A stretch of 64,000 nucleotides of DNA. Source: Rhizobium gallicum bv. gallicum R602sp. Its GTDB lineage: Bacteria; Pseudomonadota; Alphaproteobacteria; Rhizobiales; Rhizobiaceae. Within the stretch, counting starts at the first letter, position 1, and each line of letters starts with the position of its first letter. The DNA is taken from positions 310,001 through 374,000 of the forward strand of contig NZ_CP006879.1 of assembly GCF_000816845.1 (NCBI RefSeq), written 5' to 3'. The notes below the pieces were generated by a model. It saw only the letters and a list, made by a program, of their open reading frames with translations. It did not search any database and had not been told where the DNA came from. This document shows positions 17,376 through 27,319 of this stretch, in pieces. The position numbers and the translations under genes are program-made.

Positions 17376-18584
17376 AACGGATGCACGCTGGCCCGTAGCG
17401 AGGCACTGGAACCCCACGTAAACGCCTTTTGCTTACTTTGCCGCAGAGCGCAATGGATGCTGCGAAAAAGGCCGAAACCGCTTTGATGAGCGGCGCGAAT
17501 TGGGCGATTGCAGGCACGATTAAACGCTTGACCATCACAAAGGGTATGCCGACCTGTTCAGCACCAAATTTTCCCTGGCAATTAACTGATCAAGGACGCG
17601 ATGCCCCTCGGCAAGACTACGGTGTCTGAGAGAGGGTGGACAGACGTGCCGCGCCAGTTAATGTCGGATTAGTATGGTACCACTGGCACTGACGTGGCTT
17701 CGGATCGCATCTGAATCGTAGCCCTTCTCGGCAAATGCAGAGTGCGGGCGTCCGGCAGACGTTGCAGAAGCTCGCCTCCCGCCGTGCGGTCGGCGACCCT
17801 TTTTGTCCCGCGTTTACCATCCGAAGCCGAGCGATGCGCCTTCACGGCGACGGATCGATCAGCACTTGCACGTGCGGGCCGCCCGCACCGGGCATGTCGG
17901 TGTTCGATTCGTTGCTCGCCGCACGTGTTGGTCGGCAGAGAGGTTCCATGAGGCGAAAGTTCGTGCACAAAACTGGTAGCGATTCATGATCACATCTCCG
18001 TTTCAGAGCCGTGAACACCCCAAGACAAACGCAATACTTTACGGGACCCTCTACTACGTTTCACGACTGGCGGTAACCGTCTGGTGGACGACGGCTCGAT
18101 GACCGAATATCTGAGAACGAAGCGCGAGAGACGCCGCATTGTCATTTCGCCAATGCGGCGCGATAGTTCATCTACAGCGCTCCGCAATCGCCAAGAGGAT
18201 TGCCGTGGGTATATGCGCCGCGCGGTTAGCGCTACCTCGCGGAGCCGGTGGCGACACCGTGGGCGGGGCGCTTTCATTTGTTGCCAGCTGTGACGATGAA
18301 GTTCACTTGTCTCTCCTCCTGTCTGCATCGTCCTCGGACTTGCAGAGCCTAGCGTCTCGGCTATCGGTCCATAAATGGCGAGAACGGCATTGGTGCTTGC
18401 GGACCCACAGTCTTGCAAAGCAAACGTCGCGGCGAACCATTTGAATTATCTTTTAGGTTATAATACATATGTTGCATTCTCGTCAAAAGTCGGATATTGA
18501 ATATTCAAACCACAGCGCTTGGCCGCCATCGACTACATGTCGAAGGCGGAATGGCTGCAACACAAACAAAAGAGGGAACTGCAG
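17376..18584. other. Decayed stretch between ABC loci
   Basis: About 1.2 kb without an intact gene. At about 17665-17960 on the minus strand, fragments such as LLQRLPDARTL and, in the next frame, AEKGYDSDAIRSHV look like an IS5-type transposase relic. The stretch 17960-18440 has only unrecognised short frames. The right part (18440-18584) holds a leader with an operator-like box at 18465. Confidence 0.45.
18465..18478 (+). promoter_or_regulatory. Candidate operator box before the 18.6-kb ABC operon
   Basis: ACATATGTTGCATT repeats almost exactly the box in the RpiR-aminotransferase gap (9872-9885). It lies about 110 bases before the 33-codon binding-protein remnant that now heads the permease-ATPase operon, so this operon may belong to the same regulon. 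Inference from sequence similarity only. Confidence 0.35.
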
Positions 18585-18686
18585 ATGACACTCTCTCGAC
18601 GCGACCTCATGAAAACAAGTCTTGCCGTTAGAACGGCCTTAAAGATGCCGTCGGCGCTGTGGAACATGCAGAAGGCCGCGGTCTAA
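18585..18686 (+). pseudogene. 33-codon binding-protein remnant (signal peptide joined to tail)
   Basis: Starting at the ATG at 18585 with the upstream AGAGGGAACTGCAG, the frame reads MTLSRRDLMKTSLAVRTALK, MPSALWNMQKAAV and a stop. The first 23 residues are the twin-arginine signal region of a binding protein like those at 15678 and 43818; the last 9 (LWNMQKAAV) are the exact C-terminus of the 43818 protein. About 500 codons between are missing, yet the frame is preserved. The stop overlaps the permease ATG (TAATG). It cannot bind ligand, but it may still serve to couple translation into the permease gene. Confidence 0.8.
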
Positions 18687-19627
18687 TGGCTGCTTACATT
18701 CTTCGGAGATTGGTTTCGACCGTCGCCGTGATGGCGATGGTCGGGATGTTTGTTTTCCTGCTTCTCAGGCTGGCGCCTGGCGACCCGGCAGCCATCATCG
18801 CCGGCAAGTCGGCTACGGCTGAGATGATTGCTGGCATCCGCGAGCAGCTCGGACTGAACGAGCCCATGCCGGTTCAGTTCATACGTTGGGTGCGGGATAT
18901 GCTTGGCGGCGATTTCGGCACCTCGATCTTTGCCGGCCGGCCGGTCCTGGAGCTCATCTCGCAGCGGCTCGAGCCTACCCTTTCCTTGACGGTCCTGACG
19001 ATGATCGTTTCGGTGACGATTGGGGTTTCCTTCGGTATCCTGGCCGCGTGGCGCGCTGGCGGTCTTGTTGATCGCATCTTGACGGCATTCGCGACGCTTG
19101 GCTTTTCTCTCCCGGTGTTTGTCGTTGGCTATTTCCTCATCTACTTCTTCGCTATCACAACGCATTGGCTACCGGTCCAAGGATACAAGCCTATTGATCA
19201 AGGCTTCGGGCCCTGGTTTGTGCACCTGATCCTGCCGATCGTGACTTTGAGCATTCCCTACATTGCGTTCATCGCCCGGATCGCGCGGGCGAGCATGCTG
19301 GAGGTTCTGTCGGAAGATTACATGCGAACGGCTGTTGCAAAAGGCGCTTCGTCCTATGCCATGCTTTTCCACCATGCCTTGAAGAATGCCGGCGTCCCGA
19401 TCCTCACCGTGATCGGCTTAAGTTTCGCAGGCCTGATCTCTGGCGTCGTCATCACGGAAACCGTGTTCAATATACCGGGTATCGGTCGTTTGGTGGTCGA
19501 TGCGATCAACGGCCGCGATTACCCCATCATACAAGGCGTGCTTATCCTGGTTTCGGGTTTATACGTCCTTATCAATCTCACGGTCGATCTTTCTTACACC
19601 TTGATCGATCCTCGCATCCGGTACTGA
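18686..19627 (+). CDS. Dipeptide-type ABC transporter permease (DppB-like), block copy 1
   Basis: A 313-residue inner-membrane permease of the DppB/GsiC type with about six transmembrane helices, the first at residues 10-30 (STVAVMAMVGMFVFLLL). The conserved extracytoplasmic start LRLAPGDPA and the EAA-type loop (EDYMRTAVAKGASSYAMLFH, about residues 210-230) that contacts the ATPase are present. The ATG at 18686 overlaps the upstream stop by one base. The product is identical to that of 45425-46366. The operon continues with the partner permease 2 bases downstream. Confidence 0.93.
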   Translation: MAAYILRRLVSTVAVMAMVGMFVFLLLRLAPGDPAAIIAGKSATAEMIAGIREQLGLNEPMPVQFIRWVRDMLGGDFGTSIFAGRPVLELISQRLEPTLSLTVLTMIVSVTIGVSFGILAAWRAGGLVDRILTAFATLGFSLPVFVVGYFLIYFFAITTHWLPVQGYKPIDQGFGPWFVHLILPIVTLSIPYIAFIARIARASMLEVLSEDYMRTAVAKGASSYAMLFHHALKNAGVPILTVIGLSFAGLISGVVITETVFNIPGIGRLVVDAINGRDYPIIQGVLILVSGLYVLINLTVDLSYTLIDPRIRY

Positions 19628-19629
19628 TT

Positions 19630-20511
19630 ATGACCTTAATCTCTCCATCAATTGAAGCCCTGCCGAGGGCCCATCCCCGACTATCGGGTCTTGCTCGTCT
19701 GGCAAGACGGCACCCGCTGGTCCTGATAGGCGGTGGACTCCTCGTGCTGCTGATCATTCTGGCGCTCGCCGCGCCCATTTACGCCGGCGACCCGGTGAAC
19801 ATGGACCCGTTCAAGCGCCTCCAGCCGCCTTCGGTCGAGATGTGGTTCGGAACCGACAATCTGGGCCGTGACGTGTTTGCCCGAACAATCTTCGGCGCGC
19901 GAATCTCCCTTATGGTCGGATTGCTCTCGGCGACCTGCGCGGCTGTGGGCGGGGTTCTGATTGGTGTTATCGCTGGCTACAATCGCCGGTTCGACAACAT
20001 CGTCATGCGCATAATGGATGGCTTGATGTCGATCCCGACGATTCTGCTGGCCATCGCCCTTATTTCTCTGACAGGACCGGGATTGGGCATTCTCATCGTC
20101 GCGATCACGATCCCACAGCTGCCAAGCGTCACGCGGCTGGTCCGTTCGGTGGTTTTGAGTGTTCGGGAGCGGCCCTATGTGGAGGCCTCCCTTTGTGGCG
20201 GTGCGCGTCTACCCAAAGTGCTGTGGCGGCATATCCTGCCCAGCACCATTCCGCCTCTTATGGTGCAAAGCGCCATCGTCTGCGCAGATGCGATTCTGAC
20301 AGAGGCCGGGCTGAGCTTCCTCGGCGTGGGCGTGCCGCCCGAGATTGCCAGCTGGGGCAACATGATCTCAAGCTCTCGGCTCTTTATCTCCATCTCCCCA
20401 TTGACGATCTTCGCCCCCGGCATCTGCCTTGCCATCACGGTTCTAGCCGTCAACCTACTCGGCGACGGTCTGCGCGATCTGTTCGATCCCCGCGCAAAGC
20501 GGAGGCAGTAA
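19630..20511 (+). CDS. Dipeptide-type ABC transporter permease (DppC-like), block copy 1
   Basis: A 293-residue partner permease of the DppC/GsiD type. An N-terminal cytoplasmic part (to about 25) is followed by a first transmembrane helix ([20 protein letters not shown]). [20 protein letters not shown] is the classic DppC motif after helix 1, and the EAA loop reads [20 protein letters not shown]. It forms the membrane heterodimer with the gene before it. Only 1 base separates it from the ATPase gene. The protein is identical to that of 46369-47250. Confidence 0.93.
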   Translation: MTLISPSIEALPRAHPRLSGLARLARRHPLVLIGGGLLVLLIILALAAPIYAGDPVNMDPFKRLQPPSVEMWFGTDNLGRDVFARTIFGARISLMVGLLSATCAAVGGVLIGVIAGYNRRFDNIVMRIMDGLMSIPTILLAIALISLTGPGLGILIVAITIPQLPSVTRLVRSVVLSVRERPYVEASLCGGARLPKVLWRHILPSTIPPLMVQSAIVCADAILTEAGLSFLGVGVPPEIASWGNMISSSRLFISISPLTIFAPGICLAITVLAVNLLGDGLRDLFDPRAKRRQ

Positions 20512-20512
20512 C

Positions 20513-21520
20513 ATGCAGATACATCAGAACGTGGGCAATGAAGTGCTTCTCGACGTCAGAGACCTGGAGACGCATTTTTTTGGCGAAGATAGCGTTACCC
20601 GCGCGCTTGGCGGCATCAGCTTCCAGGTGATGAAAGGCGAGACGCTCGGCGTCGTCGGCGAATCCGGATGCGGCAAGAGCGTCACCGCGTTGTCGATCCT
20701 CCGCCTACTACCGAAGCTGACCGCCAGGACCATCGGCGGCGAGGTCCGCTTTCACGGCCGCGACCTGCTCGATCTCTCTGAGCGGGAGATGCGAAAGATT
20801 CGCGGCGATCAGATCGCCATGATCTTCCAGGATCCGATGACGAGCCTCAACCCGGTCTACACTGTCGGTCACCAAATCGCTGAAGCGGTGCAGATCCACA
20901 CGGGAGCCTCCCGGGCGGCCGCAATGGCTAAGGCTGAAGAGATGCTTCGCCTCGTCCGCATTGCGGACCCGGAGCGTCGCGCCAACAACTATCCCCATGA
21001 GATGTCGGGTGGTATGCGCCAGCGCGCCATGATCGCCATGGCTCTTGCCTGCTCACCGGAGCTGTTGATCGCTGACGAGCCAACGACTGCACTCGATGTC
21101 ACCATCCAGGCGCAGATCCTGCGGCTGATCGTTGATCTGAAGGAGCGCACGGGGACCGCGGTGATGTTCATCACGCACGATCTGGGCGTTGTGGCCGAGA
21201 CATGCCAACGTGTGATCGTGATGTATGCCGGCCGGATCGTCGAGCAAGCGACTGTGACGGATCTGTTCGCGCGGCCTGCGCATCCTTATACTCAGGCCCT
21301 TATGCGCTCTGTGCCTGACCGGCGGCGCGGTCAGCAAAGCCGCCTTCCGGAAATACCCGGTATCGTGCCGAGCCTGCGCAATCCAATCGTCGGGTGCAGC
21401 TTTGCGCCGCGTTGTCCGTTCGCAATCGACATTTGCCGGGAAAAGACACCCGTTCTTAAGTATGTCGGACCGGCGCACGCCGCTGCTTGCTGGCGCGCCG
21501 AAGAGGTGATGGGCGTATGA
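20513..21520 (+). CDS. Peptide ABC transporter ATPase (DppD-like), block copy 1
   Basis: A 335-residue ATP-binding subunit. Walker A GESGCGKS is at 49-56, the Q-loop [11 protein letters not shown] at about 104-114, the signature SGGMRQ at 165-170, and Walker B LLIADEP at 184-190. The C-terminal oligopeptide/dipeptide extension with [15 protein letters not shown], which often carries an iron-sulfur site in this family, is present. All catalytic motifs are intact. Its stop overlaps the start of the second ATPase gene in ATGA. Identical to 47252-48259. Confidence 0.94.
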   Translation: MQIHQNVGNEVLLDVRDLETHFFGEDSVTRALGGISFQVMKGETLGVVGESGCGKSVTALSILRLLPKLTARTIGGEVRFHGRDLLDLSEREMRKIRGDQIAMIFQDPMTSLNPVYTVGHQIAEAVQIHTGASRAAAMAKAEEMLRLVRIADPERRANNYPHEMSGGMRQRAMIAMALACSPELLIADEPTTALDVTIQAQILRLIVDLKERTGTAVMFITHDLGVVAETCQRVIVMYAGRIVEQATVTDLFARPAHPYTQALMRSVPDRRRGQQSRLPEIPGIVPSLRNPIVGCSFAPRCPFAIDICREKTPVLKYVGPAHAAACWRAEEVMGV

Positions 21521-22527
21521 GTGATCCTTTGTTGAAAGTCGAAAGCCTGACCAAGCATTTCCCGCTCAGTGCGGGTATCTTGAAGAAGAATGGCCCGGTC
21601 GTGCGGGCCGTGGAGGCTGTATCCTTTTCCGTCGAAGCAGGCGAGACACTTTGCATCGTTGGCGAATCCGGCTGCGGTAAATCCACCGTCGCACGGCTTC
21701 TGATGCGGCTCATGGAACCGACGGACGGGCGCGTGCTTATCGAAGGAACCGATATTGCGGGGCTCAAGAAGCACGAGCTTCGGGCGTTTCGCCGGCGGAT
21801 GCAGATGGTCTTTCAGGATCCTTACTCTTCGCTGAACCCACGCCTTACCGCCGCCCAGATCATCACCGAACCCGTCGAGAACTTCGAGCGCCTCGGCCGC
21901 AGTCAGCGCCAGGCGCTCGCCGCAGACCTTCTGCAGAAGGTCGGATTGGGGCCCGAAATCATGCACAGGCTTCCGTCCGAACTGTCGGGGGGCCAGCGCC
22001 AGCGGCTCGGCATTGCGCGCGCCCTGTCGCTCAAGCCCTCGCTCATCATCGCTGACGAGGCGGTCTCGGCCCTGGACGTTTCCGTGCAGGCACAGATCCT
22101 CAATCTGCTGATGGATCTCCAGCAGCAGATGGGCATCGCCTTCGTCTTCATCTCGCATGATCTCGGCGTCGTGGAGCACATTGGGCATCGCGTCGCCGTC
22201 ATGTATCTGGGTCGCATCGTCGAACTGGCCACATGCGAGGCACTCTTCGCCAAGCCGGTCCACCCCTATACCGAGGCGCTGATAGCAGCAGCTCCGGTGC
22301 CGGATCCGACGCGGGCGCGGCTGGAGGCGCCGGTAGAAGGCGAGGTGCCGAGCCCGATCAATCCGCCGACGGGCTGCGCCTTCCATCCGCGCTGTCCGCT
22401 CGCCGTCGACCGTTGCCGCATCGACGTGCCGCCGCTGACGTCGATGGCCGACGGCCGCGCCGTCGCTTGTCACGTGCGCGCTCCCGCGTCAGCCAATGCT
22501 CAACCCGATATGGTGATCGCGGGCTAG
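21517..22527 (+). CDS. Peptide ABC transporter ATPase (DppF-like), block copy 1
   Basis: A 336-residue second ATPase. Start at 21517 by the ATGA overlap with the preceding stop. Walker [10 protein letters not shown] (49-57), Q-loop [13 protein letters not shown], signature LSGGQRQR (156-163), and Walker B LIIADE (176-181) followed by AVSALDVS, where Ala replaces the usual Pro after the Glu. The C-terminal [15 protein letters not shown] motif is present. The last residues (VIAG) lie outside the duplicated block, so this copy ends 24 residues earlier than its twin at 48256. Confidence 0.94.
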   Translation: MSDPLLKVESLTKHFPLSAGILKKNGPVVRAVEAVSFSVEAGETLCIVGESGCGKSTVARLLMRLMEPTDGRVLIEGTDIAGLKKHELRAFRRRMQMVFQDPYSSLNPRLTAAQIITEPVENFERLGRSQRQALAADLLQKVGLGPEIMHRLPSELSGGQRQRLGIARALSLKPSLIIADEAVSALDVSVQAQILNLLMDLQQQMGIAFVFISHDLGVVEHIGHRVAVMYLGRIVELATCEALFAKPVHPYTEALIAAAPVPDPTRARLEAPVEGEVPSPINPPTGCAFHPRCPLAVDRCRIDVPPLTSMADGRAVACHVRAPASANAQPDMVIAG

Positions 22528-22663
22528 CATACAATTGTCATGCTCGATCGAACTATCGCTCAGACTTCAAACTCCTACTCTTGTTGACGCCAGAGAGCGA
22601 AATGCTCGGAATTCCCACACTAGATCAATATGTGAAAACGACTGCCAAAGTTAGGAACACCGC

Positions 22664-24199
22664 ATGAGCTCCGACACACCCTTTCATATCCACAGCAGCA
22701 AAGGCTTCGGTATCGCTACTCCCGTACCCTCAGCCACGGCCGCAGCAAACATTATCAGGCAACATGGCGGCGGCATCTTCGACATGTATCTTGCCGCTCT
22801 CGCGTGCGCTTGGGTGACGGATCCGGCCAATTGCAGCCCTTTTGGCCGCATGCAGGGCGTCTTTTCCGTTTCCGGTGAGACAGGTAGTCTAAATGCCCCC
22901 ACCGCAGTCCGTTTTGCAGCAGAATCGACTGTACCAGTCCCGGGTAACATAGCTGCTTGGTATTCCTTAAAACGCAGCGGCCGTTTGCGCCTCCCAGCAA
23001 GTGCTCTGGTCGCACCGGCTACCGCGCTCGCCCAACAAGGCTTTGCTCCCTCAGAGGGGCTGAAGATTGCTCTCGAAAGCCAGGAAGGTGTTTTGGACAG
23101 ATCGCTTAATGCGATTTATCTGGAGAACAGGGGTGAGATTCGTAAACATATCCAAAACCCGCAACTAGCAAACCTCCTTCGGATTCTCGGCGAATCTGAA
23201 AGTGAGGATGATTTCTGGCAAACCCTGCGGGCGAGGGATCCCGGACCTTGGCACCCTGAGGAAACTCTCGAAAACCGCGTTCGACAGCCAACTCCCCGCA
23301 TGCTCGACCTCGATCTCGATGGGCGACGCCAGCGTCTTCTCACAACTGGTGCAGTTGAGACGTGGGGGACGTGGATCCTGCTCGGCGCCGCGGTGACTGT
23401 GGAACTCCGTCGACGTGAAGCGCTGCGCGACTTTTCGCGTGCGATGGAGGCCTATGTCTTATCCACCATCCTCCTTCTTGATCGGATACCTTTTGCCGTT
23501 GGCACCCTTGAACCCAAAATCCGGCGTCCGTCCGTCGACATCGATATTTCGTCGGAAGCCATCGCTATCGCAGACCGCGTCATCCGTCTACTTGATGCGC
23601 CCGTCGAGTCATTGTGGGAACAGTTAGGCGCTACGTACTTCCCCGGACCAGATAGTTGGACTGATGACACCAACACTAATCACTTTGCGATCGCTACCGG
23701 CGACGACTTCCTGTCGTTCACGACTTCGATCGGCCCTTGGTTTGGTTCGAAGGCATCTTGGTTCGGTGCTGCGCTGGGCTACAGCTATGCAATGAAATCA
23801 AATCTGCTCTTTGAAGGTCAAACGCACGATGTCACCGAAATGTCGCCGCTCATCGTTGAGATGGCCGGTAGACCTATGCTCGCCATCGGTTCCGCTGGGA
23901 GCGAGCGGATCCTTGGGTCTCTCACCTATCTGCTGTTTTTAAGGATTGGCCTTGGATTTCGCGAAGATATGGCGGATCTACTTGCGAAGCCCCGCGTCTT
24001 TCCAAAGGACGGCAAGCTCCGAATGCACCTGGATTTTTGGCCCGATGCGCGAGCGCACCTCGAGGCGAGAGGGTTTAAGATCAGCCCTAGTGGGTACGAT
24101 CCCCACACCCACATAGGAATGGTGAATGCCGTTGAGCGGCTAGATAACGAATCGTATAAGAGCGGAGCCGACCCGTCGAGCTCAGGCAGCGCTCTCTAA
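22664..24199 (+). CDS. Gamma-glutamyltransferase-like Ntn hydrolase
   Basis: A 511-residue protein of the gamma-glutamyltranspeptidase family, which removes or transfers gamma-glutamyl groups of glutathione, gamma-glutamyl peptides or poly-gamma-glutamate. In the family the proenzyme cuts itself before a Thr; here the site reads DDTNTNHFAIAT with Thr338 as expected nucleophile, although the following Thr of the usual TTH motif is Asn. Downstream FTTSIGPWFGS, MSPLIVEMAGRPMLAIGSAG and SERILGSL match the small-subunit motifs. No clear signal peptide is seen, unlike typical periplasmic GGT. It follows the ATPase gene by 136 bases and probably belongs to the transporter operon. Confidence 0.8.
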   Translation: MSSDTPFHIHSSKGFGIATPVPSATAAANIIRQHGGGIFDMYLAALACAWVTDPANCSPFGRMQGVFSVSGETGSLNAPTAVRFAAESTVPVPGNIAAWYSLKRSGRLRLPASALVAPATALAQQGFAPSEGLKIALESQEGVLDRSLNAIYLENRGEIRKHIQNPQLANLLRILGESESEDDFWQTLRARDPGPWHPEETLENRVRQPTPRMLDLDLDGRRQRLLTTGAVETWGTWILLGAAVTVELRRREALRDFSRAMEAYVLSTILLLDRIPFAVGTLEPKIRRPSVDIDISSEAIAIADRVIRLLDAPVESLWEQLGATYFPGPDSWTDDTNTNHFAIATGDDFLSFTTSIGPWFGSKASWFGAALGYSYAMKSNLLFEGQTHDVTEMSPLIVEMAGRPMLAIGSAGSERILGSLTYLLFLRIGLGFREDMADLLAKPRVFPKDGKLRMHLDFWPDARAHLEARGFKISPSGYDPHTHIGMVNAVERLDNESYKSGADPSSSGSAL

Positions 24200-25003
24200 T
24201 TGTGAGCTTTCAGGGCGCTATTTCATTTGGCCCTACCGGGAAAGCTGAGGTTGTCTAGCTCCAGTGATTCTCGGAGGGCCAAATGAACAACTGAACAACC
24301 AAGGGATTTCCCTTTAGGCTTTGCGTCGACAGGAGATGGCGCGTGCGTTATTAAGCCGTCTTTCCAGAGACCATGCGGCGCGGATTTATGGCATGACGTC
24401 GAAGGTCACTGGGCTGGATTGAGTGCTCCCGATGTAAAGGATCCGCTGGCACGCGGATCGTTCGTCCCCACGAAGACGAACCCGGCGCGGATCCCGCCAA
24501 AGGTTGCGGACGAGATTGCCGCTGCCCAGCCGGGCTCGACGCGCAGGCAGACGGGCGTGTCGCCGGCGACAGTAAGCCGGGTCTCAGGCACGCGGGTCTC
24601 GCGCGCCGGAGCCGGAAAGATATTGCGGATTGAACTAAGCCCCCAGTCGCGGCAATTGGTGGTTGCTTTGAGAAATGTCTCCTACCGAGAGGATTGGGGT
24701 CGCAAACCACCCTTCAGCCACGAGATCCGGGACGGCCGAATCCCGGTACATCGAGGGACATGACGCAAAAGTACCATCTTTGTGCGGTCGCAAGTTTTGC
24801 CTTTATTTTTGCCGATCGCCCGATCGGCTGAGCCTGGACGATGTCCAGCCTTCCAATTTCATCTCGTACCAGCAGTTCGTCTGCGCACTCCGGTTCCTCA
24901 TGGGGTAACGCTCGGTCAGGATACACCGCTCTAACATTGATAATCAGCTGACTACAGTCGGCACTGCTATATAAGTTCATCTATGGGGTGCGGTACGTCT
25001 GCC
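24200..25003. other. Intergenic stretch, no confident gene
   Basis: About 800 bases. A possible hairpin at 24207-24247 (AGCTTTC...GGGC with GCCC...GAAAGCT) follows the GGT-like gene and may slow transcription, but lacks a T run. Frames of up to about 115 codons occur on both strands at 24350-24760; I recognise none of them. The minus-strand stretch at 24420-24600 (CLRVEPGWAAAISSATFGGI) may be gene debris. Confidence 0.35.
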
Positions 25004-25456
25004 CTACACAAGCATGCGAGGCTCGAATTTTACTCTGTCTAGAGCAATCATACTTCGGAATTTTCGCACATTGGGATTGGTATAGAGCTTGGTCTTGACG
25101 AAAACATCAAACGCTTCGACATCCTCCACCGCAACGATGAGAACGAAATCAGCGTCGCCTGTCACCATATAACATTGTGTGACCTCCTTCGCGGCCCTCA
25201 TCGCGCGTTTGAATTCATCGACTAGGTCGAGGCGCTCCCGGTCCAATTCCACGTTGACGATCACGGTCAGCGACTTTCCGACCGCCTTCGGCTCTATCAG
25301 AGAAATGTCAGCAATAATCACGCCGTCGGCTCGGAGCTTATTCACCCGCCGCATGCAGGACGCCGCCGATGAACCCACAAGGTCAGCTAGCTCGGCGAAG
25401 GAATGCCGATTATTCTGCTGCATCGCGGCAAGTATTCGTCGGTCTAGATCGTCCAT
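25004..25456 (-). CDS. Lrp/AsnC family transcriptional regulator
   Basis: A 150-residue regulator. Residues 1-60 hold the AsnC-type helix-turn-helix (LDRRILAAMQQNNRHSFAEL, LVGSSAASCMRRVNKL); residues 65-150 form the RAM ligand-binding domain (AAKEVTQCYMVTGDADFVLI). Such proteins sense amino acids. Length is normal. It reads away from the class IV aminotransferase-kbl pair, with 819 bases between, and is a reasonable candidate for controlling those amino acid genes. Confidence 0.92.
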   Translation of the reverse strand: MDDLDRRILAAMQQNNRHSFAELADLVGSSAASCMRRVNKLRADGVIIADISLIEPKAVGKSLTVIVNVELDRERLDLVDEFKRAMRAAKEVTQCYMVTGDADFVLIVAVEDVEAFDVFVKTKLYTNPNVRKFRSMIALDRVKFEPRMLV

Positions 25457-26275
25457 TGAAGGTCCTACGTCCAGAGTAACCGGAACAAGATGCGCTTACA
25501 CTCCGAGTGCACTCTGGAAGTGCTGCAACTTCGCCAGCATGACTGTCCCTCGAAGATTAACTTTTACGTCACAATATGCAGCTAAACAAGTCGTTTGCGC
25601 CCATACTATGAAGCGCTCATTTCATTCCGATGCGCAAGCTGATCGATCAGTATCAAATCGCCATGTCGCCATCCATGGGAGTTGCCCGGCCCCACCCACC
25701 AAGATCCGACTGATCTGGCATATTCTTGAGTTAGCCTTTACCCACAACCCACCGACAGCCTTGTAGGTAGAGCACACCGCCTGTTCGCCGGTGCAGCGAG
25801 GTCCCTGCTCGAAAGCCGCGAGTTCCCAAAAAAACCTCGGACGCCGTTCAGCCACTCAGAGTCAGACGAAGGAACGGCTCTCCATCCCCTCGGATGCGAT
25901 TTTCACCCGTGGGGGACTTTGATCATTGATTTTGACTGCTGGCCAATGCTGCAGCTCGATCCAACCTGGTTCTCGCGTATCGGTGCGATTCCGGTCGTCA
26001 GCGTTAGCTTTTTGACGCGGGCGTTGCGCCTGGAGCCCCAGTTTGATCGTTATTCATGCAACGATTTCTGCGATTAAAGCAATGCAATCAGCTTCATTTG
26101 CGCCTTGGACTAGCTCCCATTCAAAACAGTCATGAAGTCACGGCTGAGGAGAGACAGTTAATGAAGCTTCAAGGAATACTTGCGAAAGCGGTCGCCTGGC
26201 TTGCAGGCCAGCCGTGGCAGCGTGATGAAAGAAACCGAGCTGGCCTGTCCCAGCAATGTTCGGAGGAATCAATAG
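25457..26275. other. Long divergent intergenic region
   Basis: About 820 bases between the Lrp gene (leftward) and the aminotransferase gene (rightward). No convincing gene. A minus-strand segment at about 25640-25745 (GGLWVKANSRICQISRILVG) may be old debris. The promoters of both flanking genes must lie here. CGGAGGAAT at 26263 is the ribosome site of the aminotransferase. Confidence 0.4.
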
Positions 26276-27235
26276 ATGACAATCGCAACGATTAGGACGA
26301 CAACAGATCTGCCCAAGGTCGAACCCCATCATGAGGATAACCGCCGATATCCTAACGGTGTCGCGTTCATGGACGGGCAGTACCTCCCGATGTCGGAGGC
26401 AAAGGTCTCGGTCCTGGACTGGGGCTTTCTTCATTCCGACGCAACTTACGACACCGTCCATGTCTGGGAAGGCCGCTTCTTCCGGCTCGACCTCCATCTT
26501 GATCGCTTCTTCAGGGGGATGGAGCGACTTCGCATGAAGCTTCCGTACAGCCGCGAGGAAATAGAGAAGATTCTCGCGAACTGCGTCGCTCTTTCGGGCC
26601 ATAAGTCGTCTTACGTCGAAATGATCTGCACGCGCGGCGGCTCAGCAACATTTAGCCGCGACCCGCGTGAGGCGGAGAATCGGTTCATCGCCTTCGCCGT
26701 GCCGTTCGGCTCCGTCGCGAACAAGGAACAGCTCGAGCGCGGACTGCATGTCGCTGTGAGCGACACCGTGAGGATTCCTCCAAACTCGGTCGATCCATCG
26801 ATCAAGAACTACCATTGGCTCGATCTCGTGAAAGGACTCTTCGACGCCTACGACTTAGGCGCCGAGACCGCGCTTATAATGGATACCAACGGTAACATCG
26901 CCGAAGGACCGGGGTTCAACGTCTTCACGGTTAAAGACGGCAAGCTTAAGACGCCGGCCTTCGGAGTTCTTCCTGGCATCACGCGACAGACTGTGTTCGA
27001 CCTATGCAGGCAAACTGAGCTCGGCGTTACCGCCGCGGACCTAACGCGCGACGAGCTGAAGCAGGCCGACGAGGTGTTTATTACGTCGACTGCCGGAGGC
27101 ATCATGCCGGTTACCCAAGTCGACGGATTGGCTATCGGAGATGGGAGGGTTGGTGACCTGACGCGCCAACTGATGGATCTGTACTGGCAGAAGCATTCTG
27201 ACCCTGCTTGGTCGACCGCCGTCGCGTATCCGTGA
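26276..27235 (+). CDS. Class IV aminotransferase (branched-chain / D-amino-acid type)
   Basis: A 319-residue fold-type IV PLP enzyme, related to IlvE, D-alanine transaminase and aminodeoxychorismate lyase. The PLP lysine is Lys177 in SIKNYHWLDL. EGPGFNVFTVKDG and the phosphate-binding FITSTAGGIMPVTQVDG segment are present, and the N-terminal VSVLDWGFLHSDATYDTVHV is typical. A GGAGG-type site stands before the ATG. It lies 84 bases before kbl, probably in one operon. Substrate specificity (L-branched-chain versus D-amino acids) is not decided by the sequence seen. Confidence 0.9.
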   Translation: MTIATIRTTTDLPKVEPHHEDNRRYPNGVAFMDGQYLPMSEAKVSVLDWGFLHSDATYDTVHVWEGRFFRLDLHLDRFFRGMERLRMKLPYSREEIEKILANCVALSGHKSSYVEMICTRGGSATFSRDPREAENRFIAFAVPFGSVANKEQLERGLHVAVSDTVRIPPNSVDPSIKNYHWLDLVKGLFDAYDLGAETALIMDTNGNIAEGPGFNVFTVKDGKLKTPAFGVLPGITRQTVFDLCRQTELGVTAADLTRDELKQADEVFITSTAGGIMPVTQVDGLAIGDGRVGDLTRQLMDLYWQKHSDPAWSTAVAYP

Positions 27236-27319
27236 ACCAAAACCATGATCGTCGAACAGGCGGCTCCACCCGGAAAAGCGGGGGGCGCCTGTGTGTTGCA
27301 ATCTCACCGGCAGAAACTT

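Larger units (their letters stand above)
18655..22515 (+). repeat. 3,861-bp duplicated block, copy 1
   Basis: Identical to 45394-49254 at a constant offset of 26,739 bases except for one difference that I could find (C at 18946, T at 45685, silent in a Val codon). The block starts inside the last codons of a binding protein gene and ends inside the last codons of the second ATPase gene. Flanking sequences differ completely on both sides. Confidence 0.95.

Noticed and set aside
21331..22473. 380-codon minus-strand frame opposite the ATPase genes (and its twin at 48070-49212)
   Set aside because: Exact shadow of DppD/DppF-like genes; His- and Arg-rich composition and no motif.
24207..24247. 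Rho-independent terminator after the GGT-like gene
   Set aside because: A stem can be drawn, but it is interrupted and no T run follows, so it was not listed as a terminator.
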